From a virus, in IMG/VR virus record IMGVR_UViG_3300006033_000077, positions 1-32,414 of that record: 32,414 nucleotides of DNA; one strand, written 5' to 3'. Shown piece after piece: positions 22,129-30,168 of the stretch; the first letter of the stretch is position 1, and every line of letters begins with the position of its first letter. The translations under genes were made by a program, and so were the position numbers. The notes under the pieces are model-generated. The model worked only from the letters and a program-made list of their open reading frames with translations, did no database searches and was not told where the DNA came from.

Positions 22129-23309
22129 TAGTTTTTATCTCCTTCTTCGATGATAGTGACCTCTTCACGAGTGTCAGTTTTTGGTACTAAAACGATGGCT
22201 CCAGCTTGCATGGCGATATAAGGTCCAATGAGTTCGTTGAGTTTGTCTTTTCCGATTCGTTTAGTGAGTTCAGTAATTCCTGCAACCTTTCTAGGTGCAT
22301 AAGGATCAATGCCAGTTGCTTCACAAACTTTTACAACTGCATCCTCATCGACAATCTTTCTTGATCCCTTTGATTGAACGAGTTTGAAGTTTGACCACTT
22401 GTGTCCATTCATGGCCTTCTTAAGAGCGAATTCTTTCACGTCTTCTGCAAACTGAATCAACTCATCCAATTGGGGAAGGAATGCTTCAATTTGGGCATCT
22501 GTTAAGGTTGCGATGGGTTTCTTGATTTCTTTTGTCAGTTCAAGATTGGCTTCTGCTCGCTTTGCACAGATGGCTTTTCCTGCACAATAACGACAGTACT
22601 TACCTACTTTTGCTTCTGGATTATCGACTTTCGTTCGTTTAACAGCTGGAATCAATACACTTGCTTCAAACTGAAGTAGCTCTTCAATGGGCATTTCATA
22701 ATCGTTGGTGTTTGAAATCACTGGTTGATAGATGACGAGTCTGACTTTTTTCACTGGATAGATATCTTTGTATGACTTGTAAAAGTAAAGTGCATAGATA
22801 CCCAGCTGGGAGTTGAATTGTCCTGATTCACTATCGAATGCATACACAGGAGTTCTACCTGTCTTTAAATCGATAACCGTCAGCGTACCACCATCAACTG
22901 ATGAAATAATGCCGCAATCTAATGTGCCCCCTGCATCTTCATCAAAGTTCATGTCTAGGTGTTGCTCGATGACGATGAGTGGTTCATCATCCGATCGCTT
23001 TCTTTCAAATTCGATCGCCTGGATGACAAAGTCTGCATAGCCATCAGCGATTTCTTGCATTTCTTCTGAGTACATGTCGAGTCCTTTGATGACATCCTCA
23101 ACCGTTTTGATTTCACTTTCATAGTCAACTAGGCTAAGTGACTTACTGATTAGTGAAGCACCTAACTCGTGACACTGTGTTCCAAACTCTGCTTGTGGGT
23201 TGCTCTCCTGGCTTGAACCATCGTTAAGCAATGTACTAAGTGGGCAGTTCAACCAAGTACTACTTTTACTTGGGCTATACTTTCGACTATGACTTGTTGG
23301 TGTTGGCAT
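22128..23309 (-). CDS. DUF2800 RecB/AddB-like nuclease with likely Fe-S cluster
   Basis: 393 residues from the ATG at 23307-23309, chosen for GGCAGGTGAGAAGA. The nuclease core has H47 (GTQCHELGA), D131 in GTLDCGII and VIDLKTG (D147, K149), as in RecB-type PD-(D/E)XK enzymes. Cys21, Cys239, Cys242 and Cys248 have the one-plus-three spacing of the 4Fe-4S cluster in AddB and Cas4-type nucleases. It probably resects double-strand ends for the Sak4-like ATPase. It overlaps the preceding small gene by 23 bases. Confidence 0.85.
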   Translation of the reverse strand: MPTPTSHSRKYSPSKSSTWLNCPLSTLLNDGSSQESNPQAEFGTQCHELGASLISKSLSLVDYESEIKTVEDVIKGLDMYSEEMQEIADGYADFVIQAIEFERKRSDDEPLIVIEQHLDMNFDEDAGGTLDCGIISSVDGGTLTVIDLKTGRTPVYAFDSESGQFNSQLGIYALYFYKSYKDIYPVKKVRLVIYQPVISNTNDYEMPIEELLQFEASVLIPAVKRTKVDNPEAKVGKYCRYCAGKAICAKRAEANLELTKEIKKPIATLTDAQIEAFLPQLDELIQFAEDVKEFALKKAMNGHKWSNFKLVQSKGSRKIVDEDAVVKVCEATGIDPYAPRKVAGITELTKRIGKDKLNELIGPYIAMQAGAIVLVPKTDTREEVTIIEEGDKN

Positions 23310-23508
23310 TCTTCTCACCTGCCTTTTCATGGATTTCGATACCGGATACCGATTCACTTGGAGCAATAATCAATACTCGATTCTTCTTTCCAAATAACTT
23401 GTTGAATAGTTTTTTCGGAAAGTGCTCCACAGTTGACTCGATGATGTTCGTACTTTCATCGTCTTGATCGACTAGATTGATCCGAACTTTGTGCTTTTTG
23501 TCTTTCAT
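23287..23508 (-). CDS. Small charged protein ahead of the nuclease
   Basis: 73 residues behind AGAGGTAAATCC, very Lys-rich: KDKKHKVRINLVDQDDEST, then HFPKKLFNKLFGKKNRV and a hydrophilic tail. It overlaps the DUF2800 start by 23 bases, so translation is probably coupled. No family recognised; size and site match small early proteins that precede DUF2800 genes. Confidence 0.55.
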   Translation of the reverse strand: MKDKKHKVRINLVDQDDESTNIIESTVEHFPKKLFNKLFGKKNRVLIIAPSESVSGIEIHEKAGEKNANTNKS

Positions 23509-23562
23509 GGATTTACCTCTTTCTAGAAGTGCTTATTGCCTTCTAAGTCTTAGTCCGCAAAA

Positions 23563-24195
23563 TTACCTCAAAAGTTCGGGTTGTGCTGAAAAATGTTCAA
23601 TTATTTTTTTCTCGAGTGTTTTTACACGCTCTGAAACAGTACTTTTTGAAAGACCAAGCTTCTCACATACCTCAGATTGTTTTAACTCTTGTATATAGAT
23701 AAGGTCGTAGAGTTCTTGCATGGTTTCTGGCAGGGTAGCAACGTACTCCCTGATTATTTCGAGTTTCTCATTGTAAAAATTAGAATCCTTATCGTGTGCA
23801 GATAAAGAAGCTTCATATAGCAAATTGCTTTTATCTTCATGGGAATCTTCGTCATCTCCAAAAGCATCAAGGCTAAGGATTCGATCTGGCTTATCATAAG
23901 GATTAGGCTCACAAGGGTGCTCAATAGCCCATTTCTTTTTATTTGCTATCCGTTCTTGACGTTCCTGGTTGTCTTCGTTGTTGATATATTTAAGGTTCGA
24001 TCTTACTTCTGCATCGTCATATCGATGGAGTTCCATGATTGTGGTATCTGTGATTGACTCATCGATTTCTACAAATCGAGTACCCGATGCATAAATCTTT
24101 GTAGACTTTCCAGGTTCAAAAATCACCTTGTCCCCGTTAGCAAATAAATAAGTGTATGTCATTCTTTTCGATGCTGACGTCTTACGTAACTTCAT
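23563..24195 (-). CDS. Sigma-70 region 4-like early regulator
   Basis: 210 residues from the ATG at 24193-24195 behind CGGAGGTATTTTTT. The N-terminus TYTYLFANGDKVIFEPGKS (13-31) and HRYDDAEVRSNLKYI are typical of phage sigma-like factors in Bacillota. The C-terminus has MQELYDLIYIQELKQSEVCE then LGLSKSTVSERVKTLEKKI, a region 4 helix-turn-helix. No region 2 is evident, so it may modulate host polymerase rather than act as a full sigma factor. It is the first gene of the early operon. Confidence 0.78.
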   Translation of the reverse strand: MKLRKTSASKRMTYTYLFANGDKVIFEPGKSTKIYASGTRFVEIDESITDTTIMELHRYDDAEVRSNLKYINNEDNQERQERIANKKKWAIEHPCEPNPYDKPDRILSLDAFGDDEDSHEDKSNLLYEASLSAHDKDSNFYNEKLEIIREYVATLPETMQELYDLIYIQELKQSEVCEKLGLSKSTVSERVKTLEKKIIEHFSAQPELLR

Positions 24196-24346
24196 AAAAA
24201 ATACCTCCGTTTCAGTTTTTAAAGTTGCTGAAAGGAGGTACATTCATTTTTTGCAGAAATGACTATTTTAAGGCGTCGCAAAAAGAAAGGTTAATTGAAT
24301 AACTCCATTCAGTTTGCAGGCCATCCTTCACAATAGTCAGTACTGC

Positions 24347-24418
24347 AGTATTAAATTTATGCACTTCATTGTGACCAGCTTAGCTAAGGCTGTGAAGTAC
24401 CTTTTTAGATTTAATACT
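24347..24418 (-). ncRNA. Structured 5' end of the early-operon leader
   Basis: Three nested perfect stems: 10 bp (24347-24356 with 24409-24418), 8 bp including one G-T pair (24361-24368 with 24393-24400) and 4 bp (24376-24379 with 24389-24392), capped by the loop ttagctaag, itself nearly palindromic. The promoter -10 is about 13 bases upstream, so the RNA should start at the base of the outer stem. No known RNA class recognised. The same DNA could be an operator. Confidence 0.6.
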
Positions 24419-24430
24419 TAATCCAAGTGC

Positions 24431-24440
24431 ATTATAGCAA
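24431..24440 (-). promoter_or_regulatory. Early promoter (extended -10)
   Basis: The minus strand reads ATTTGCTATAATGCAC: TG-N-TATAAT, an extended -10 that needs little -35. It faces the sigma-like gene across a leader of about 230 bases (24196-24424) that holds the structured element and a small open frame. Confidence 0.6.
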
Positions 24441-24485
24441 ATCAGTATTCTTCAATTTCGGAGCCAGTTCCGAGTGTTTTAAAGC

Positions 24486-24535
24486 AAAAAAAAGACTTCA
24501 TACAGAAATCTAATTAGTTTAGATTGTATAAAGTC
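24486..24535 (-). terminator. Terminator of the GIY-YIG/ImmA operon
   Basis: The minus strand forms a long hairpin: GACTTTATACA and ATCTAA pair with TTAGAT and TGTATGAAGTC around an ACTAA loop, then eight T. It separates the defence island from the phage early promoter. Confidence 0.85.
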
Positions 24536-24577
24536 CAATTTATAATGCTATTTATCGTAACACGTTACGAATTTTTT

Positions 24578-26485
24578 TTACGGAAGTTGTGTTTTATTAG
24601 AGTCGAGTAGATATTTATTCCATCTATCAAGACCTTCATCATAATGTAAATCTATTAAATTACAATAGATCATGTCGTCTTCACTGTAGCTTTTGGTAAT
24701 GATTATCCCTGCTTTTTCCAATAGTAAGTAAGTTATTTTTGGATGAATTCTTAATCCAGCACATATTGCAAGTAATTTTTCTTTTGAGGGTTTACTTTCT
24801 CCACTTACATATGATTTTATTGTTTTATCTGTAATAGATGTTAGTTTGGAGATTTGATAGTAATTTGGTGTCCCATCAGGTTTTAAATACCCCAGTTCCT
24901 TGACAACTTCAAAAAGATCTTCATGGAATTCACCATTTAGTCTTTTATGCAAAGTCACAGCTTCTTTAGCATTTTCTATTTCATCTGCAAATTTCTCTAA
25001 TTCTTTATTGTTAGGTGAATCTTTATCATAATCTGCAGGAACATATTTATTTTTTGCTTCTGGTCTACAAAGAAAATTTGATGCTAAATAAGTTTTATAT
25101 TGTTCATTGTTTACTTGAACTTCTCTTTTTGAAAAAATAAATGCACATTCATCAAGATGCTCAAGTGCATATGGCGTTAATTGCTTTAGCCCTTGATTAT
25201 TTATTGTTACATACTTAGGCGAATTAACAACTACCAACCCATTAATATACGTTATTTTTCCTTCTTGAGACAACCTGAAAAGATTATCATTTGTTCTAAT
25301 TTGTATGACGGAATCTATAAAATCAACAACATAGGTTTGGTTTCTATTTAATTGTTTTGAATTAAATGAAAAGTCTGGTGTTTTCTCGCCATTGACATAG
25401 TTGTTTATTCCCTTTGCTTGATGATAACCTAAGTCAATAAGTCGAATTTTAGCTGCTAGTTTAGAAACTTTAAAAAATTCTGCTAACTGATCAATAACTA
25501 TTTGAAGTTTATATGCTTCGCTTTGAAGTGGAAATAGTTTGCCAATTTCATCTCTCAATTGATGATATTTCATTCTTGTGGTTTTAGCAGGCATAAGAAT
25601 TCTAGGAGCCAACATGGTTGCTTGCCATTCCATCAAATCAAACGCTTTTTGTTCTTCATTACTTAAAATATTATTTTCCTGTTTAACTCTATAAACAATC
25701 GATTTTGAAGAATTATTGATAATCTTTTGTAGTTCGAAAAATTTAGAATGCAATTCAATATGCACACATTCATGAATAATTGTGTTATTTATACTCCCCA
25801 AACCATTGATTTTATTAATATCTTTATTGATTAAAATTGAGTTTGGTTTAATTTTTTTGAGAACAATTTTCTTCTCTTTGTCATACACTTCTTCTTTTGA
25901 TTCGCTAAAAAAAGCTTTTCCGTATACTTCATTGCTTAATGGTGCATAATAAGCATGAACACCTATGTTTTGAAGTATATTTTTCATCGGTAATGCCATT
26001 GGAGTATCAAGTGCTTCTTTGTAATACTTTACTAGAAATGCTTCGGCTCTCTTTTCTAAATCTTCAGTGGGTATATATGGAATCGCATATTGTGATAGTG
26101 CTTTTTTATATGGATAAGGATCACTAATATATTCTTCAACATCGGCTATTTCAAAGTTTCTTATTCCATTATCGAATATACCAAAGCATGTGACAATAAA
26201 CCACAAGTTCTTCACATCATCTTCATAATCATTTTGTTTGTTTCCGGATATAATAAACTCAGCTGAAACAGTTATCTTAAACTCATCTTTATCTTGGAAA
26301 ATGTCATCCCTATAATAAATTTTTTCAATAGATATATCTTCAAGTTTGACATAGGTAGGATTAGGATTTGAATTTGTCCTGAAGTTTAATTGAGTTCGAT
26401 TAATTAAAAAGAATTTCTTAACTTCTTCAAATATATCATTGTAATAGAGATCATCTATATATTCTCTTATTGAATTATACTTCAC
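24578..26485 (-). CDS. Large ImmA/IrrE-like metalloprotease with C-terminal HTH
   Basis: 635 residues from a GTG behind AGGAGGAGGATTTT. Residues 1-150 are an unknown N-domain. The zinc protease motif HECVH is at 238-242, with Glu286 (MEWQATMLAPRILMP, 285-299) as third ligand, as in ImmA/IrrE (COG2856). The C-terminal 100 residues hold an XRE-like HTH (YYQISKLTSITDKTIKSYVS) and a helical tail. ImmA-type proteases cleave repressors; here protease and DNA-binding domain are in one protein, which suggests a sensor-regulator. It is second in an operon after the GIY-YIG gene. Confidence 0.8.
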   Translation of the reverse strand: MKYNSIREYIDDLYYNDIFEEVKKFFLINRTQLNFRTNSNPNPTYVKLEDISIEKIYYRDDIFQDKDEFKITVSAEFIISGNKQNDYEDDVKNLWFIVTCFGIFDNGIRNFEIADVEEYISDPYPYKKALSQYAIPYIPTEDLEKRAEAFLVKYYKEALDTPMALPMKNILQNIGVHAYYAPLSNEVYGKAFFSESKEEVYDKEKKIVLKKIKPNSILINKDINKINGLGSINNTIIHECVHIELHSKFFELQKIINNSSKSIVYRVKQENNILSNEEQKAFDLMEWQATMLAPRILMPAKTTRMKYHQLRDEIGKLFPLQSEAYKLQIVIDQLAEFFKVSKLAAKIRLIDLGYHQAKGINNYVNGEKTPDFSFNSKQLNRNQTYVVDFIDSVIQIRTNDNLFRLSQEGKITYINGLVVVNSPKYVTINNQGLKQLTPYALEHLDECAFIFSKREVQVNNEQYKTYLASNFLCRPEAKNKYVPADYDKDSPNNKELEKFADEIENAKEAVTLHKRLNGEFHEDLFEVVKELGYLKPDGTPNYYQISKLTSITDKTIKSYVSGESKPSKEKLLAICAGLRIHPKITYLLLEKAGIIITKSYSEDDMIYCNLIDLHYDEGLDRWNKYLLDSNKTQLP

Positions 26486-26511
26486 AAAATCCTCCTCCTA
26501 TACTTGAGGTA

Positions 26512-27357
26512 TTATCTTGGATACACTTCTTCTAAAGTTTTACCATCCTTTGTTTTCCATACTTTCCAACCACTATTACTACCAAGAGAAACGATATCAG
26601 CAGCTGTGCTTGGCGAATTAAATGCATAATCTTTTACAAACAATAAAACTCCATTAACTTCATCAATAATACCTTCATCAATTAGTTTATCTCTAAATTT
26701 TAATTCGTTAGATTCTTTCTTATGTTTTGTTGGCTCAGCTCGAGCAATTGAACCTTTAAGTACAATAAATTTCTCATCGATAAAAACACCTTGTGCATCC
26801 CACAGACTGTCTTTGCTCTTAAAATAAAATCTAACTTCTTCGGATAGATGTTCTTTTTCAACTTCAGGAACAAACACATAAAATCCTAATGCTTTAACTA
26901 ATGTCTTAATAGTCTCAAAGTAAATTAAACATTCATTCATCTTAGATTCTGGAATCGAGGTAAATTTCCCACCATTTCCATTTTCAACTTTAAATCGATC
27001 AGTTTCAATTGCTTTTTGAATCATGAGTTGTTCTAAGTAAGTTAAATGAGCTTTATCAAATGTACCACCTAAGTTTTGTATGGTGTAGACTCCATCCCAG
27101 AAGTCTTTTTTCTTTTTATGATCTTGCAGTCTAGTATAAATGTTTTCTGATTCACCAATGTAGACCATTCTATCACCAGAAGTATCAACACCAACTAAAA
27201 TATAGCAACCTATTGTATCAAGATCAACTTTACGATTATCAATTTCAGATTTTGTTACATATATTATTTTTATAGCTTCTGTAGTGATGCGTGCTTGGCT
27301 TACTTTAGTTGCGTCACCAGTCGGTAAATAGATTTCAATTGTCTTGGCTAAAATCAC
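26512..27357 (-). CDS. GIY-YIG nuclease with C-terminal DUF4357
   Basis: 281 residues from a GTG behind GAGGGGGGTTTATT. Catalytic marks: GCYILVG (50-56), VYIGES (65-70), Arg76 (IYTRLQDH), Glu109 (YLEQLMI) and Asn126. The C-terminal 65 residues, ELKFRDKLIDEGIID, LLFVKDYAFNSPSTAADIV, then NSGWKVWKTKDGKTLEEVY, match DUF4357, a domain often seen in genes near restriction systems. It likely cuts DNA or RNA as a defence effector. It has its own promoter and is followed 26 bases later by the ImmA/HTH gene. Confidence 0.85.
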   Translation of the reverse strand: MILAKTIEIYLPTGDATKVSQARITTEAIKIIYVTKSEIDNRKVDLDTIGCYILVGVDTSGDRMVYIGESENIYTRLQDHKKKKDFWDGVYTIQNLGGTFDKAHLTYLEQLMIQKAIETDRFKVENGNGGKFTSIPESKMNECLIYFETIKTLVKALGFYVFVPEVEKEHLSEEVRFYFKSKDSLWDAQGVFIDEKFIVLKGSIARAEPTKHKKESNELKFRDKLIDEGIIDEVNGVLLFVKDYAFNSPSTAADIVSLGSNSGWKVWKTKDGKTLEEVYPR

Positions 27358-27397
27358 AATAAACCCCCCTCAAAATTGTGGTTAATAAATTAATAAT

Positions 27398-27426
27398 ATT
27401 CTATCATTTTTTACATGTTTTGTATA
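27398..27426 (-). promoter_or_regulatory. Promoter of the GIY-YIG/ImmA operon
   Basis: TATACA (27421-27426), exactly 17 bases, TAGAAT (27398-27403) on the minus strand, placed after the res terminator and about 41 bases before the GTG. The -35 hexamer is the same as that of the TGA-containing small ORF. Confidence 0.6.
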
Positions 27427-27446
27427 TAATGCGGTTACGCGAACAC

Positions 27447-27484
27447 AAAAAAGCGACTCAACTCAATTAAGAGCTGGGTCGCTT
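27447..27484 (-). terminator. Terminator of the mod-res operon
   Basis: The minus strand forms AAGCGAC..AGCTC-TTAATT-GAG..GTCGCTT with small internal mismatches, then six T, 64 bases after the res stop. Confidence 0.85.
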
Positions 27485-27547
27485 CATTAATTATGGCAGT
27501 AAAATGATTTTCAATGGGACTACCAATAAATATCCTAAATGTATCAA

Positions 27548-30157
27548 TTACAAGGATCTTAAAATATCAAGAAAATCGTTTAATTTGTAGGCTCCAGGAA
27601 AATTCATATCCCTATCTTTATATACCATGTAGTATTTAAACTTGTTAGTAGATTCGTTTTGCCAAATTCTACCTAGTTCAGCCTTGCGTTGTGTTGATTC
27701 TCCAGCGAACTGTTCGCCCTTAACTTCTAGTAAAATGAATTTTCCACTCTCAGTGATAATCCAAAAATCAGGATAGTGATTTATAAAACCATTGATATGA
27801 AATTCATTTGGTTTTCTTTCCATTATTCTATGCCAACATTTTACATTGGGCATTCCAGCAACTAGTCGAATAATATCGAGTTCAGTATTATTTAAATCAT
27901 CCATTTCTTGATGATAAAATGATTTGCTAATAGCCGCTGTGGATTTGCTAGGTCCGATAGCATTTGGAAATTTGTAATTATATTTTACTACTATGCTTCC
28001 TTTTTCAATATTTTTCTTAAAAATTGCATATGCATGTTCTTCTTTTAAATATTCAATAAAAAGTTTTATTTTGTAAGAAACTGAAAACACATTATCTCTT
28101 ACAGCGAGAAGTTCATCTTGCTTTAAGGAATCAACAATTCTTTTAATATACATTTTTAACTCTGTTGCAGTTAAGCTGTTAATCCCCTCTAATTGCTTAT
28201 AAATAGTATCGACTAAAGTGCTCCTTAATCTCTCGTCAGGAACTTGAGACAAATAAGCTTTGAAGTGTGCTAGTTCTCTACCACTCATTTGCGAGGTTCT
28301 TACTCTAGACTCGTGACCCTGAGATTCTTCGATATCAATTTTAACAACTTCATCAGTGGTTTCTGATAGATTGGTCGGGATTGGTTTATCTTGTAATGAA
28401 AACTCGTCAAGTAAAATTTCTTTAGTTACTAGTGCTTCGGTTTCACTAAAGATGTTAGGGGAAACACTAGTAAAAAATTGAGGTATTTGGATTTCATCAA
28501 GAAGGCTTCTATATTCGTAGTTAACCTCAGCAACATTAATCAAATCTTTTTCTGCCCCAAAAATCCCGCCAAAATCAGTTTCTTCAGCTTGACTGCTATA
28601 ATTATTGTGTAAAACATTTGCTTGATTCAGCATATCGTTTAAACTAGAATTTTCCGTTTGATTCTTTTCTTGGTTTATTAGCTCAGTTTTCACATCTTCA
28701 ACATTAAACTCAAAGTCATTAGTATCTTCATCTGTCGTGGTTGCTTGACTATATACAGCCACTTGTTTTTGAGCTTCCTTCTCATCTTCTTGTATATCAA
28801 AAGCACGATAATCTTTATCTGAAAAACCTGCCGAATTCAGTCCAGACAAAACCTTTGCTAAAGTAGAATTGAAATCATTTGATGAGGTAATAACATATGA
28901 CATGTTTAAAAGGTTATTATCGTAATTTCTTACATATGGCTGTCTTAATATTCTTCCAACAATCTGTTCAACATCAACAGATGACGTTTTATTAGCCAAT
29001 GATGCAAGTATATAAGCAAATGGGCAGTCCCAACCTTCTTTTAATGCATTAACAGTAATAATGTATTTGATTTTACAGCTATCGCTAAGCAGATCAACAT
29101 TCTTTAACTCATTAATATTTGCCGTTTTAATTGCTATTTCCTCTTCTGGAATACCAATACTAGTTAATTTTTGTTTTAAGACCTCAAATGTGGTATTGTC
29201 TTCATCATTCTTTGGTTGTGCTTGAAATAAGATAATGGGACGTATGTATATTCCGGTAGTTGATTTGTTTTCTTGTGCAATCTTATCAATCTTTGATCTC
29301 AAGTCTAGAGCATCAATAATTACCTGTTTTTGAGATGGTCTATTATATACAATTACAGGCAGTTTTACCATTTTTTCTTTCTTGAGTTGCATAGCATCGA
29401 CAAAACTTATAACATTGCTATTTTTTCTTGGTGTTGCAGTCAAATCCAAAACAATAGAGGGATTAAGATCTTTTAACATTATCATACTTAAATCACTAGT
29501 AGCATTATGGCTCTCGTCAACAATTATTACTGGATTAAGGTGATTAAAGACCTGGATCAATGATGTTATATCTGCACCATCTACTGTAGGTTCATTTGAC
29601 TTATAGTCTTTCGTAAAACTAGATAAATTGCTGTTTTCCTGATATACTTTTCTTCCTTCTTTATTACGAATTCGAAAAGAATCAAAACTCATGACAAAAA
29701 TACTGAGCTGCTCGTTTACAGTGGTTACATTAAAATTTTGTCCATTTAATGCTTCAGATTTTGAATAAATCTCAATTCTAGATGAAAAATCACTATTTAA
29801 TTTTTGTCTATATGGATGATTTGCATTTTTTAGATTTGTAAGTGTTTGAGACAAAATGGTCTCAGAAGGAACCAACCATAATACAACTTTCTTATTTGCA
29901 GGTAAAAAATCAAAAATGGTTCTAATTGCTGAACTTGCGATAAAAGTTTTCCCACCACCTGTTGGTACTTTTATACAAATTTGGGGAGAGCCGTCAAGTT
30001 CATCAACGAATTTTTGTATCCCACCAAATCCAACATTAACACCTTTACTTAACCACAAATTTTCATACGCTTCCTTTGCACTATTTGTTAGTTTATATTG
30101 ATATAGATATTCACTAATATCTCGTAAAACTTTCTTTTGATAATTTTTTAACTCCAT
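27548..30157 (-). CDS. res: Type III restriction enzyme, Res subunit
   Basis: 869 residues. The SF2 translocase has Walker A PTGGGKT (65-71), VDESH (213-217), LDLTATPR (238-245), KEGWDCPFAY and a VEQIVGRILRQP motif VI. The C-terminal nuclease shows HYPDFW (794-799, D797) and LLEVKGEQ (E811, K813), a PD-(D/E)XK site typical of Res. Acting with Mod, it moves along DNA from unmodified sites in inverse orientation and cuts about 25 bases away. Length and motifs are complete, so the enzyme looks functional. It starts 12 bases after the mod stop. Confidence 0.92.
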   Translation of the reverse strand: MELKNYQKKVLRDISEYLYQYKLTNSAKEAYENLWLSKGVNVGFGGIQKFVDELDGSPQICIKVPTGGGKTFIASSAIRTIFDFLPANKKVVLWLVPSETILSQTLTNLKNANHPYRQKLNSDFSSRIEIYSKSEALNGQNFNVTTVNEQLSIFVMSFDSFRIRNKEGRKVYQENSNLSSFTKDYKSNEPTVDGADITSLIQVFNHLNPVIIVDESHNATSDLSMIMLKDLNPSIVLDLTATPRKNSNVISFVDAMQLKKEKMVKLPVIVYNRPSQKQVIIDALDLRSKIDKIAQENKSTTGIYIRPIILFQAQPKNDEDNTTFEVLKQKLTSIGIPEEEIAIKTANINELKNVDLLSDSCKIKYIITVNALKEGWDCPFAYILASLANKTSSVDVEQIVGRILRQPYVRNYDNNLLNMSYVITSSNDFNSTLAKVLSGLNSAGFSDKDYRAFDIQEDEKEAQKQVAVYSQATTTDEDTNDFEFNVEDVKTELINQEKNQTENSSLNDMLNQANVLHNNYSSQAEETDFGGIFGAEKDLINVAEVNYEYRSLLDEIQIPQFFTSVSPNIFSETEALVTKEILLDEFSLQDKPIPTNLSETTDEVVKIDIEESQGHESRVRTSQMSGRELAHFKAYLSQVPDERLRSTLVDTIYKQLEGINSLTATELKMYIKRIVDSLKQDELLAVRDNVFSVSYKIKLFIEYLKEEHAYAIFKKNIEKGSIVVKYNYKFPNAIGPSKSTAAISKSFYHQEMDDLNNTELDIIRLVAGMPNVKCWHRIMERKPNEFHINGFINHYPDFWIITESGKFILLEVKGEQFAGESTQRKAELGRIWQNESTNKFKYYMVYKDRDMNFPGAYKLNDFLDILRSL

Positions 30158-30168
30158 GAGAATCCCTC

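Noticed and set aside
24347-24418. A tRNA gene
   Set aside because: The stems nest in one line without cloverleaf arms or T-arm consensus.
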